From NCBI GenBank assembly GCA_025782395.1, contig JALGZD010000174.1, positions 1 to 35,832 on the forward strand: a stretch of DNA of 35,832 nt, given 5' to 3'. Each line of letters starts with the position of its first letter. Positions within the stretch are counted from its first letter, which is position 1. The notes under the pieces are model-generated. The model made no database searches. It was given only the letters and a program-made list of their open reading frames with translations, and was not told the DNA's origin. Both the position numbers and the translations under genes were made by a program. This DNA is from a bacterium. GTDB taxonomy: Bacteria > Joyebacterota > Joyebacteria > Joyebacterales > Joyebacteraceae. Of this stretch, positions 16,288-25,258 are shown piece by piece.

Positions 16288-19200
16288 ATGACGCGGATCG
16301 AGCAGAAGCACACTGAACTTGTGGCCGTTATCGCGGGCATCTGGCGCCGCTCAAGACGGCACGTCGCGTTCACCGGGCTGATTCGCGCGCTGGTGCGTCC
16401 CCTGGCAGTCGCCACCCTCATCCTTCTGGTCGATTCCCTCTTGCTCCTCCCGATGTGGCTTCGCGCGACGGGGGTCCTGCTGATCCTCGTGTCTCTTGGA
16501 GCGGGCGCGGCTCTCTGGTTCATTCGCCCGCTTTCAAGAAGGTTCGATGCCGTCTCCGTGGCTGCCCAGATCGAGTCGAAGTTCCCTGACCTTGGCGAGA
16601 GACTTGAGTCCGCAACGGAACTATGGGACAAGCGGGGCGCGGGACGCCACGGGTATTCGACGGCCCTCATCGATGCTCTCGTCATGGAGACGGCATCGGA
16701 GATTGCCGGAGTGGATCTGAGCTCGGCTGCGCGCGGTAGCGGGCGACGACGAGCCGCACGCACACTCGGTCTGACAGTACTCGCATCCGCCGTTATCTTG
16801 GTTGCGCTCGGATCACGCGTCGGACCGGCGGCAGAGAGACTCCTTCACCCGTTTGCACGCGTGGAGCGGATCTCCGTGGGTATAGCGGTGGAACCGGGAG
16901 ACACGGAACTCGTTGCGGGAGAGAGCCTCATCGTGACCGCCGTCATCACGGGGCCTGCGGAAGCCCCGGCGACGCTCGTCTTCCAGTTCAAAGGGGAGGC
17001 CGTTCTGGAGCGTGAGATGCGGGAGGCTGGGGAGACGGTTGTGGGGCGGGGGACGATGGAGCAAGAGGAGACGGATGAAGCCGTAAGGCAGGAGTCTCCC
17101 GGGCGGAGGTACGAAGCGTCGCTCATCGACGTACGCACACCCCTCACATACTCAATCACGGCCGGCGATTTGCAAAGCCCGTGGTTCCGGGTGAACGTTC
17201 TGGAGCGACCGTTCGTCTCGAACATCCGCCTTGACTACGCCTTTCCCGCCTACAGCGGACTGGTTCCCAGAACCGTCGATGAGAACAATGGTGACATCGC
17301 CGCGCTCAGAGGATCGGAAGTGACGGTGACAATTGCGGCAGGCAAGCCTCTTGAATCGGCGGCTCTCGTGATGCGCTCCGGGCGTCGCATCGAGCTTTCC
17401 CGGCGCGGCCCCAGCAGCTTCACCGGTGTGATAGCGGTGCGCGGGGGCGACACCTACTCGATTGAGCTCCTGGACACTGATGGTCTCTTCAACGTGAACC
17501 CTCCCGTCTACTCAATCGTGGCGGTGCGCGACGAGTACCCGCTCGCGAAGATAGTAGACCCGGGCGAGGATCGCGAACTCCCACGCGACATGATGCTACC
17601 GCTTGCGGTCTCAGCGATAGACGACTATGGGATCTCCAAACTGAGGCTTCACTACGCGCTGCAGGAACGAGCCGAAGAGCACACGGTCTCTCTCGCCGAG
17701 TTCGGGACGCGTGGAGCGAGGGAGCTTGTGCACGATTCCGTCTGGGATCTGAGCGAGACAGGCATCATGCCCGGCTCAGTTCTCGTCTATTTCGTTGAGG
17801 TTGTCGACAACGATCTCATCGGAGGACCGAAAAGCGCGCGGACCAAGAGCTACCTCGTTCGCTTCCCTTCCATGGCCGAGATATACCGGGAGGTCACGGA
17901 CGAACAGGACGACATCCTCGACGAGCTCGATGATCTTGTCGAGGAACAGAAGGAACTGAAAGATGAGTTCGAGGAACTCCGTGAGGACGTACTGAGCGAC
18001 CCCGAGATCAGCTGGCAGGATGAGGCGAAGGTCGAGCAGGCACTTGAGAGCCAGGAGGAGGCGGCGGAGCGCGTGAGCGAGATGGCGTCGCGGATGGCTG
18101 ATCTCTCCGACAGGATGAGCGAGACGGACCGGGTAACGCTCGACGCTCTCGAGAAGATGGATGAGATCTCGAAACTCATGGCGGAAGTGGCTACCGACGA
18201 GATGCGCGAGTTGCTCCAGGAGATCAGAGACGCAATGCGCGAGATACGGCCCGAGCAGGTAGCCGAAGCGATGAGTGAGATGACGTTCACGCAGGAGGAC
18301 TACCTCAAGAGGCTCGAGCAGACCCTCAACCTTCTGAAAAGGGTGAAGGCGGAACAGGGACTGCAGGATGTCGCGAACCGCGCTGAGCGTCTGGCGGAGC
18401 AGGAACAGCGCGTTGCCGACAAGAGCGCGGAATCCCCGGGACAGGAACAGTGCGAGAACATGGCGGATCGGCAGGAGCGGCTTCGCGAGGACGCGGAGCG
18501 GTTGCGGGAGGATGTTGAGCGCGCCATACGCGACATGGAAGACGTCGACCGCGAGACCGCTGACGCGATGCGAGAGGCCGCATCGGAGTTCGACAATGCT
18601 GAGACGCTCGAAAAGATGCAGGAGGCGGCCCGGAAGCTGGCCGCATTGAAGCCGCAAGAGGCTTCCTCTCAGTGTCAGTCAGCGGCGTCCGATCTTAAAG
18701 CGCTCTTTACGAATCTCTCGTCGTGTCAGGGAGGCATGTCGTGCAGCATCCAGCGTCGCGACCGCGAGACGGTGCTGCGGGCGATCGGGGAGCTTCTTGG
18801 CGTGTCGCAAGAGCAGGAGGAGATTCTGTCAGCGATCGAAGACCGGGAACGTCTGCCGCGAAGCGAAGTGATCGAACTCGTCGCGAAGCAGACCGATCTC
18901 GCAGAGTCCGTATCGTTCGTGGCGGAGCGCATGTTCAGGGTGTCGAAGGATTCATTCCAGATTGATGCAGGTCTGTACCGGATCTTCGGCATCATTGAGA
19001 TGGTGATGGCCGGATCATCGGCGGCGCTGGCTGACGGTCCCATGTCTGCAGCACGGAAAGAGGCTCGCAATGCGCTGGGCCGCGTGAATTTCCTGATTGT
19101 GAAGCTCCTCACCGCGAATCAGTCCAGTTCCTCGAGTGGATCGAGCGGTGCGCTCGAACAGCTGATGCAACAGCTGCAGCAGATGGCTGACCGGCAGCAA

Positions 19201-19716
19201 GAGATGAACCAGATGATGGAGGAGTTGAGTCGCCGGACGGAGGAGCAAGGGGGAGGCTCGACCTTTGAAGATGAGCTCGCCGAGCTGAGGGCCCAGCAGG
19301 AGCGGATGCTCGAGGAGGCGAGGAGACTCGCGGAGGAGTTCGGGGAGAGGAGCGAGATTCTGGGGCGCCTGGACGACACCGTGAAGGAGATGGAAAAGAC
19401 GGTCGCTGAGATGGAGCGGAGCGGCGTCTCACAGGCGACGATCGACCGCCAGAAGAGAATCCTGTCGCGGCTTCTGGACTCGCAGCGATCGCTGAGGCGT
19501 CGGGACTACAAGCGAGAGCGGAGGTCGCGGAGCGGGGAGAGCTACACACGAACAGCACCAGGCGGTCTTCCCGACGACGTGACCAGAGCGTCGCGGGAAC
19601 TCAGGGAGGATCTCCTTCGTGCGATGCAGCACGAGTACCCGGCCGAGTACCGCGAGCTCATTCGCGCTTACTTCGAGAACCTGACACAGGATGCGGTGGG
19701 GGAGGTGAACCCATGA
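16288..19716 (+). CDS. DUF4175 membrane-anchored coiled-coil protein
   Basis: A 1142-aa DUF4175-type protein. Three membrane helices lie at about residues 38-57, 60-79 and 159-176. Residues 180 to about 500 look like two Ig-like beta domains (SVGIAVEPGDTELVAGE, DDYGISKLRLHYALQE). Residues 527 to about 1090 are nearly unbroken charged coiled coil, with a Cys-containing break (SSCQGGMSC) near 815-825 and a Gln/Ser-rich hinge near 950. It ends with EYPAEYRELIRAYFENL, a motif usual in this family. The layout suggests a long periplasmic rod fixed to the inner membrane. No enzyme motif is visible. Its stop overlaps the TPR gene start (ATGA), so the two are translationally coupled. Function is not known for the family. 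Confidence 0.82.
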   Translation: MTRIEQKHTELVAVIAGIWRRSRRHVAFTGLIRALVRPLAVATLILLVDSLLLLPMWLRATGVLLILVSLGAGAALWFIRPLSRRFDAVSVAAQIESKFPDLGERLESATELWDKRGAGRHGYSTALIDALVMETASEIAGVDLSSAARGSGRRRAARTLGLTVLASAVILVALGSRVGPAAERLLHPFARVERISVGIAVEPGDTELVAGESLIVTAVITGPAEAPATLVFQFKGEAVLEREMREAGETVVGRGTMEQEETDEAVRQESPGRRYEASLIDVRTPLTYSITAGDLQSPWFRVNVLERPFVSNIRLDYAFPAYSGLVPRTVDENNGDIAALRGSEVTVTIAAGKPLESAALVMRSGRRIELSRRGPSSFTGVIAVRGGDTYSIELLDTDGLFNVNPPVYSIVAVRDEYPLAKIVDPGEDRELPRDMMLPLAVSAIDDYGISKLRLHYALQERAEEHTVSLAEFGTRGARELVHDSVWDLSETGIMPGSVLVYFVEVVDNDLIGGPKSARTKSYLVRFPSMAEIYREVTDEQDDILDELDDLVEEQKELKDEFEELREDVLSDPEISWQDEAKVEQALESQEEAAERVSEMASRMADLSDRMSETDRVTLDALEKMDEISKLMAEVATDEMRELLQEIRDAMREIRPEQVAEAMSEMTFTQEDYLKRLEQTLNLLKRVKAEQGLQDVANRAERLAEQEQRVADKSAESPGQEQCENMADRQERLREDAERLREDVERAIRDMEDVDRETADAMREAASEFDNAETLEKMQEAARKLAALKPQEASSQCQSAASDLKALFTNLSSCQGGMSCSIQRRDRETVLRAIGELLGVSQEQEEILSAIEDRERLPRSEVIELVAKQTDLAESVSFVAERMFRVSKDSFQIDAGLYRIFGIIEMVMAGSSAALADGPMSAARKEARNALGRVNFLIVKLLTANQSSSSSGSSGALEQLMQQLQQMADRQQEMNQMMEELSRRTEEQGGGSTFEDELAELRAQQERMLEEARRLAEEFGERSEILGRLDDTVKEMEKTVAEMERSGVSQATIDRQKRILSRLLDSQRSLRRRDYKRERRSRSGESYTRTAPGGLPDDVTRASRELREDLLRAMQHEYPAEYRELIRAYFENLTQDAVGEVNP

Positions 19717-21548
19717 GGGCGACAGGTCCGGGACGAGTCACGGCGGGCGTGTGTCTTGTCATCGCGCTTCTGACGTCGGTCGCCGGAGTGGAGGCGCGGG
19801 AGCTTGCGAACGCCGATGCCGTCGAACTCGGGCTCGGAGATGTCCGGCGAGCACTCGCGCTCGGCGACAACGAAGCAGCCGTGCATCTCGCGACGGAGCT
19901 TCTGGGTCGATTCCCTGATGATGAGCGTGCCTTCTGGGGCCTCGCACGTGCGTACGCGCAGGCCGGGGTGGAGCGTGACGGATTGATCCCGCTTCTCGAG
20001 AACCGTCTCTCCATGCTTCCGGGAAACAGAAAGGCGGTCTACGAACTCGCGGCTGCGTACGCCAGGATCGGAGAGAGAGACCGGGCCCATGCGATGTGGC
20101 GCGATATGCTGGAGGCAAGACGCGCCGACCCCGGCTCGTACGCGGACGTCGGTTCACTTGAGATGCACTACGGTATGCACGAGGACGCCATTGAGACCTT
20201 CCTCCGGGGCAGGGAACGACTTGAAGACAGGACGTTTTTCAGCCAGGAACTGGCCCGTGCGTATGTGACAGTCGGCGATCACGGACACGTAATCGACGAG
20301 TGCCTTGTTGTCGTGAACGAGCATCCCGGAATGGTGCAGTGGGCCACGAACCTCGTTGAGCTGATGCTTGAGTCGGGCGAGAGGGGCGATCGCGTGAAGT
20401 CGCGTGCCGACAAGATCGTCGGGGGCGCCGCCACACCTCCCGAGCTCAGTTTCGCGGGCAGCATGTACGTGCTCACCGGCAGATTCGACGACGCGCTACA
20501 GGCGTACCTGAGATCCGACGAGCTCGGCGGCCGGCGCGGCAGGGAGCTTCTCGAACACGCGTATTCTCTCAGAGACAGGCATCTTCTCCTGGAAGCTCGC
20601 AACGTATTCAGGGTTATCATCGAGCGACATCCCGGTTCGGTCAATGCCGCACTGGCAGGGATCGGGGCGGCCGACCTTCTCGTGGAGCTGGGTAGACCCG
20701 CGGACGCCGTCGTCGAGCTCAAACGCGTTGCCGCTGCATTCAACAGTCGTGCGGACGGCGGTGAGGCGCTTCTTCTGGCGGCACGCATCGAACTCGAGCA
20801 GATGTCGGATCCTGAAGCGGCTCTCGCGACCGTGGCAAGCATAGATAGAGAATTCCCCAGACGGGCAGTACATCTCGCGGAGGAAGCGGCGATGATCGCG
20901 GTGGACGCGCACATGGCCCTCGGAGATCTCGACACGGCCTACAGGCTTGCAGCGGAACTGCAGGAACGGAATCCCCGGGAGGGAGTGGCCGAGCGAGCAG
21001 CGTTCGCCCGAGGCTACATATCGTTTCTGCGCCACGACGCGCGTCGCGCGTTGGAGGAGTTCAGAGGCATGGTTGAGGAACACCTGTCCGGGAAGCTCGT
21101 GAACGACGCGCTCAGACTTATGCTTGTTATCTCCGATGCCGAGGAGGCGGGAGATGATGCGATGTTCACGATGTTCGCTGACGCGCGCGCGGCTCTCCTG
21201 ACCGGTGAGACTGAGCTTGCGGCCGGGCTCCTTGCTCAAGTGGTTCGAGCATACCCCAAAGCGACGGTGGCATCGGAGGCCATGATGCTCCGCGGGGGTC
21301 TTGCTGAGATGGCGGGGGACCCCGAAGCCGCGCTCTCGATCTACGGGCGCATTGTTACCGAGATTGAGGCGATAGCCGTGCGGGCCGAAGCCATGATGCG
21401 GCGGGGGCGGATTCTGAAGAACATGGATGGCCGCGAGAGCGAAGCGATCGCTCAGTTTCAGGCGGTTCTCGATGACCTGCCTCCGAACTGGCTCTCCGGG
21501 GAAGCGCGCCGTGAGATCGAGCGGGTCAGGCGGAAGGAGAGAAGGTGA
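19713..21548 (+). CDS. secreted TPR repeat protein
   Basis: A 611-aa protein with a signal peptide (residues 1-28, cleavage likely after VEA) and tetratricopeptide-type helix pairs along its length, for example DNEAAVHLATELLGRFPDDERAFWGLA-like units near residues 50-75, PADAVVELKRVAAAF near 330, and the final REIERVRR. The repeats are the Ala/Leu/Tyr spaced kind seen in outer-membrane assembly and envelope scaffolds. It overlaps the DUF4175 gene by four bases and the next gene by four (GTGA), so it is firmly part of the operon. It is probably a periplasmic partner that binds other proteins of the cluster; no target can be named. Confidence 0.78.
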   Translation: MRATGPGRVTAGVCLVIALLTSVAGVEARELANADAVELGLGDVRRALALGDNEAAVHLATELLGRFPDDERAFWGLARAYAQAGVERDGLIPLLENRLSMLPGNRKAVYELAAAYARIGERDRAHAMWRDMLEARRADPGSYADVGSLEMHYGMHEDAIETFLRGRERLEDRTFFSQELARAYVTVGDHGHVIDECLVVVNEHPGMVQWATNLVELMLESGERGDRVKSRADKIVGGAATPPELSFAGSMYVLTGRFDDALQAYLRSDELGGRRGRELLEHAYSLRDRHLLLEARNVFRVIIERHPGSVNAALAGIGAADLLVELGRPADAVVELKRVAAAFNSRADGGEALLLAARIELEQMSDPEAALATVASIDREFPRRAVHLAEEAAMIAVDAHMALGDLDTAYRLAAELQERNPREGVAERAAFARGYISFLRHDARRALEEFRGMVEEHLSGKLVNDALRLMLVISDAEEAGDDAMFTMFADARAALLTGETELAAGLLAQVVRAYPKATVASEAMMLRGGLAEMAGDPEAALSIYGRIVTEIEAIAVRAEAMMRRGRILKNMDGRESEAIAQFQAVLDDLPPNWLSGEARREIERVRRKERR

Positions 21549-22876
21549 CTCCAGGAACGAACGTCCGAACCACTAGGGCGCTCACTCAAGCAACGACGAT
21601 GCGACGGAGCAGGTGCGCGAGCGTGCTACTCATTGTAGTGATGGCGCTCCTGGTGATCTCGTCCACGACCTCCGCGTCCTATCTCATACCGATGGATCTG
21701 TCACAGACCGATCACCTCAAATCGTACGGGGTCGCGTACTGGGCGATCGAGAAGGGCTACCGCGTCGAATGGCTTCTCAACTACCGTGGCGGGTCGTTCC
21801 ACATCCTCGATGGCGGCGCCGACGTTGAGACCGAGTGTCGCTACCGGGGGGTGCTGGTTGAAGCTACAGGCGGTGCGGCGCTGGCGCACGTCTACCGGAC
21901 AATCGAGGAGGAGAACATGGAGGTCGTTCTCCTTGAGAAGGCCCCGGCTGTCGCCCTTTATGCTCCCGATGCCGATGTCCAGCCGTGGGATGATGCCGTG
22001 ATGCTCGTGCTGGATTATGCGGAGATTCCCTACACGATCATATGGGACAAGGACGTGCTGTCCGGCGAGCTGGGGAAGTACGACTGGGTTCACCTGCACC
22101 ACGAGGATTTCACCGGACAGTACGGGAAGTTCTATGGGAACTACCGGAACGCGGACTGGTACAAACAGCGGCAGGCGGACTTCGAGCGACTGGCAACAGA
22201 GCAGGGGTTCGAGTCGGTCTCCGAACACAAGAAAGCCACCGCGCGTGCGATCAAGGATTACATTCGTCGCGGAGGTTTCGTCTTCGCGATGTGCTCAGCT
22301 ACGGACAGCTTCGACATCGCTTTGGCCGCAGCCGGTGTCGACATCGTTGGTGTGCCGTTTGATGGGACGCCACCCGCTCCGGATTGCCGGAATCGCCTCG
22401 ATTACTCACAGTGTCTGGCGTTCGAGGACTTCACGCTTCTTACAAACCCAAGCACGTACGAGTTCTCCGACATAGATATGACCGATGAAGTGAAGCACCG
22501 TCCTCAGGAGACAGATTACTTCACTCTTTTCGAGTTCGCGGCGAAGTACGATCCGGTCCCCACGATGCTCACACAGTGCCACGTGAGTGTTGTGAAAGGG
22601 TTCATGGGACAGACGACGAGCTTCCGAAGAAGCCTCGTCAAGCGACATATCCGCATCCTTGGCGACTATCCCGGGCGGGACGAGGTGAAGTACCTCCACG
22701 GCAGCCTGGGGCGCGGTACCTTTACCTTCCTCGGAGGACACGATCCGGAGGACTACCGTCACATGGTCGGAGATCCCCCGACGATTCTCTCAATGCACAG
22801 GAACTCGCCCGGCTACCGGCTCGTTCTCAACAACGTTCTCTTTCCGGCGGCGAAGAAGAAGGAGAGGAAGACGTAG
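21545..22876 (+). CDS. secreted protein of the family mislabelled 'asparagine synthetase B'
   Basis: A 443-aa exported protein: basic N terminus, signal helix LLIVVMALLVISS (about residues 29-41), cleavage near SAS. The mature part begins YLIPMDLSQTDHLKSYG and includes EWLLNYRGGSF. From memory this matches a family common in Bacteroidetes/Ignavibacteria-like genomes that databases often call asparagine synthetase B; it lacks an N-terminal catalytic Cys and an ATP-pyrophosphatase loop, so that name should not be used. The part with IRRGGFVFAMCSATD and FTFLGGHDPEDY resembles DUF4159-like amidotransferase folds. GTG 21545 has AAGGAGAG upstream and overlaps the TPR stop; ATG 21599 is an alternative start. 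It ends the four-gene operon. Confidence 0.65.
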   Translation: MTPGTNVRTTRALTQATTMRRSRCASVLLIVVMALLVISSTTSASYLIPMDLSQTDHLKSYGVAYWAIEKGYRVEWLLNYRGGSFHILDGGADVETECRYRGVLVEATGGAALAHVYRTIEEENMEVVLLEKAPAVALYAPDADVQPWDDAVMLVLDYAEIPYTIIWDKDVLSGELGKYDWVHLHHEDFTGQYGKFYGNYRNADWYKQRQADFERLATEQGFESVSEHKKATARAIKDYIRRGGFVFAMCSATDSFDIALAAAGVDIVGVPFDGTPPAPDCRNRLDYSQCLAFEDFTLLTNPSTYEFSDIDMTDEVKHRPQETDYFTLFEFAAKYDPVPTMLTQCHVSVVKGFMGQTTSFRRSLVKRHIRILGDYPGRDEVKYLHGSLGRGTFTFLGGHDPEDYRHMVGDPPTILSMHRNSPGYRLVLNNVLFPAAKKKERKT

Positions 22877-22947
22877 GGCAGTTGCGGATTGACATCCAGC
22901 ATTTCTTCGCGTAGCCTGTCGTCAGTGGTGACTGGGAGATGTGGACG

Positions 22948-23613
22948 ATGGTGGTTGATGCTCACCCGTGGAACGTCTCCGTGCAGGAGGCGTTTCAGAT
23001 ACAGAAGGAACTCGTTGGCCGATTGGTCCGCGAGGATGATTTCGGTCGGATTGAATCCATCGCCGGGATCGATGTGTCCTTCTCGCCTCAGAAGAACCTT
23101 CTCTACGCTGCCATCGTTGTGATCGACGCGGAGACTCTCGAGCCGCTGGAGATCGTATCTGCGTCTCACGAGCCGGGGTTTCCATACATTCCGGGTCTCC
23201 TCACTTTCCGAGAGGGCCCGGTCGTTCAGGAGGCGTATGCGAAGCTCGGGCGCGAACCCGACCTCCTGATGTTCGACGGCCAGGGCATCGCCCATCCGAG
23301 GGGGCTCGGGCTCGCAGCACATATGGGCGTGCTGATGGACGTGCCGTCGATCGGGTGTGCGAAGTCGCGCCTGGTCGGGGAGTTCAAAGAGCCGAAGCAG
23401 AAGCGGGGCTCGATGAGGACCCTGAGCCTTAACCGCAAGAAAATAGGTGTGGTTCTCAGGTCGAAAGACAACACGAAGCCGCTGTTTGTCTCCCCGGGCC
23501 ACCGGATATCGGTTGAGACGGCGGCGGAGTGGGTGCTCAGGACGGGGAAGGGATACAGGCTGCCGGAGCCGACGAGACTTGCCCACCTTGAAGCCGGGCG
23601 AGCCAAGAGGTAG
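22948..23613 (+). CDS. nfi: endonuclease V (deoxyinosine endonuclease)
   Basis: Cleaves DNA one base 3' of deoxyinosine, starting repair of deaminated adenine; some homologues act on RNA. The 221-aa product has the family motifs AGIDVSF (catalytic Asp), YIPGLLTFREGP (catalytic Glu and PYIP-type wedge) and LLMFDGQGIAHPRGLGLA (second catalytic Asp), then GCAKSRL. I use ATG 22948, nine bases after GGGAG; an in-frame ATG at 22939 touches that GGGAG and is less likely. The C terminus is complete. It stands between the envelope operon and a small zinc-ribbon gene with short gaps. Confidence 0.93.
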   Translation: MVVDAHPWNVSVQEAFQIQKELVGRLVREDDFGRIESIAGIDVSFSPQKNLLYAAIVVIDAETLEPLEIVSASHEPGFPYIPGLLTFREGPVVQEAYAKLGREPDLLMFDGQGIAHPRGLGLAAHMGVLMDVPSIGCAKSRLVGEFKEPKQKRGSMRTLSLNRKKIGVVLRSKDNTKPLFVSPGHRISVETAAEWVLRTGKGYRLPEPTRLAHLEAGRAKR

Positions 23614-23743
23614 ACTTCGGCAGAGTTGGTGGCGCAGCGGAGTCCGACGTGGATCACACCACGGGGCGGCACTCCTGTTCGTCACCGGAAGAGCGAGGAG
23701 AGCACGGGTGGAGTCATCACATAGAGGGATGGGAGGTGTTGAG

Positions 23744-23935
23744 ATGCCCAGTACGTATCCTGCTTGCCGTATGTGTGAAAAGGGGGTTCTGGTCCCTCTG
23801 TCGGATTACGGACGCGATGGCGCCGCAATAACGTACAAGGCTTGGGTGTGTTCCAACCCGGAGTGTGGATTTCACATCAGGATTGATAACGGTGAGATCA
23901 GCCGCGGCACGAGAGTGAACGAAAGCACAAAGTAG
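23744..23935 (+). CDS. 63-aa zinc-ribbon protein
   Basis: A small protein, MPSTYPACRMCEKG..., with four cysteines in two pairs (C-x2-C near residues 8-11 and C-x4-C in CSNPEC), a classic zinc ribbon or rubredoxin-like knuckle. A strong ribosome binding site GGGAGGTG lies just upstream of ATG 23744, which is why I place the start there rather than at the longer open frame. The ribbon could bind nucleic acid or protein; no family name is certain. A hairpin follows the stop directly. Confidence 0.75.
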   Translation: MPSTYPACRMCEKGVLVPLSDYGRDGAAITYKAWVCSNPECGFHIRIDNGEISRGTRVNESTK

Positions 23936-23971
23936 CCCGGATCACGGCTTCACAAGGTGGTGTGATCGGGG
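23936..23971 (+). terminator. hairpin after the zinc-ribbon gene
   Basis: A ten-pair stem with one mismatch (23936-23945 with 23962-23971, core GATCAC/GTGATC) starts right after the stop codon. There is no clear T-tract, so it is either a weak terminator or an mRNA-end structure. Confidence 0.45.
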
Positions 23972-24042
23972 TTCGCTGAATCTGGATTGTCACGATTTCG
24001 CCCGTGCTCATATCCCGTACTTCCCAACAACAGGATGGTCGG

Positions 24043-24726
24043 ATGCTGAAGGCAATCATCTTCGATCTCGACAATACACTTACCGACTTCATGAGAATGA
24101 AAATGGTGTCGATCGACGCCGCCATCGAAGCGATGATAGACGCCGGTCTGCAGATGTCGGCGGCGGAGACCCGAACCAAGCTGTTCGAGATCTACGATCG
24201 GGAGGGTATCGAGGACCAGCGGGTCTTCGACCGGTTTCTGGAGGAGCAATACGGAGAGATAGACCCGAAGATCCACACCGCGGCCGTGCTCGGCTACCGA
24301 CGTGGAAGAGAGTACACACTGGTGCTCTATCCGCACGTCAAGAAGACGCTTCTTGCGCTGGCAAAGCGAGGATTCAAGTTGGCAGTCCTCTCCGATGCAC
24401 CACGCTACCAGGCATGGTCCCGCCTTTGCTATCTCGGACTCGAGCACTTCTTCGATCATGTCGTAACCTTTGAGGACACTCACGTGAGGAAGCCTGACCC
24501 AGCACCGTTCATGAAGACGTGCGAAGTTCTCGGCGTGGGTCCTGATGAGGTCATTATGGTCGGCGACTGGCCGGCGCGGGACATGGTTGGTGGGAAAGGC
24601 GTCGGGATAAAGACGGTCTATGCGAAGTACGGTGATACGTCGGGAGCGACGACCTCAGGCGCGGACTACGAGATCGATGATATCTCGCAGCTCGTCGGGA
24701 TCGTGGGCGAGCTCATGGGGTCGTAG
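24043..24726 (+). CDS. HAD-superfamily hydrolase
   Basis: A 227-aa haloacid dehalogenase-type phosphatase. Motif I is DLDNTLTD (nucleophile and acid/base Asp), motif II is LSDAP, motif III Lys is in VRKPDPAPF, and motif IV is VGDWPARD. A helical cap lies between motifs I and II (about residues 20-95), so it is a C1-cap enzyme similar to phosphoglycolate or pyrophosphate phosphatases; the substrate cannot be read. I start at ATG 24043, directly before the first strand (LKAIIFDLDNT); a GTG at 24004 would add 13 residues with no family support. Confidence 0.85.
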   Translation: MLKAIIFDLDNTLTDFMRMKMVSIDAAIEAMIDAGLQMSAAETRTKLFEIYDREGIEDQRVFDRFLEEQYGEIDPKIHTAAVLGYRRGREYTLVLYPHVKKTLLALAKRGFKLAVLSDAPRYQAWSRLCYLGLEHFFDHVVTFEDTHVRKPDPAPFMKTCEVLGVGPDEVIMVGDWPARDMVGGKGVGIKTVYAKYGDTSGATTSGADYEIDDISQLVGIVGELMGS

Positions 24727-24799
24727 CCTTGGATCCGTGGACGAGCGTGGTGCGGTATCCGGGGAGTGACGGAGTTCCGCCGGCGCGTGGAGGATCGTC

Positions 24800-25192
24800 G
24801 TGATCCGTGGGATGGGCACAGACGTCGTTGATATCGCCCACTTCGAGCGCATCATGAAGGCGTCGAGCCCCGGCTTCCGCGAGCACCTCTTCACCGCGCG
24901 CGAGATCGCGTACTGCCGGAAGTACAAAGAAGACACGGCCTCCTATGCAGCGATCTTCGCGGCCAAGGAGGCCTTTCTCAAGGCGCTGAGAACGGGACTG
25001 GCTCCCGGCATGCGATGGACGGATATTGAGGTGGTCCACGCCGCGAGCGGAGCTCCTGATATCGTCGCGCACCGGAAGTGCAGAGAGCTGTTGGGCGACG
25101 GCCGCGTGCACGTGAGCCTGTCGCATTCTGAGAGCGAGGCCACCGCGGTCGTGGTCGTCGAGGACACCCGCGTGGTCGTCGAGGACGCCTAG
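24800..25192 (+). CDS. acpS: holo-[acyl-carrier-protein] synthase
   Basis: AcpS transfers 4'-phosphopantetheine from CoA to acyl carrier protein, activating fatty acid synthesis. The 130-aa protein has GMGTDVVDIAHFERI with the Mg-binding Asp, FAAKEAFLKAL with the second acidic ligand, and a C-terminal VSLSHSESEATAVVVVE strand pair. The GTG start follows GGAGG. The last 15 residues contain an internal near-duplication (VVVEDTR / VVVEDA), reflected in the DNA by a repeated GTGGTCGTCGAGGAC. acpS next to nnr is a common bacterial pairing. Confidence 0.94.
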   Translation: MIRGMGTDVVDIAHFERIMKASSPGFREHLFTAREIAYCRKYKEDTASYAAIFAAKEAFLKALRTGLAPGMRWTDIEVVHAASGAPDIVAHRKCRELLGDGRVHVSLSHSESEATAVVVVEDTRVVVEDA

Positions 25193-25258
25193 CGATTCCC
25201 GCAATGTCCTGGGCGTTGCGGCCGCAGGCGCGGGAGAGAAAGCACTGGAGGACTCAAG

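Noticed and set aside
17776-18657. 293-aa open frame on the - strand
   Set aside because: It mirrors the coiled-coil region of the DUF4175 gene; the Leu/Arg-rich sequence is a complement artefact.
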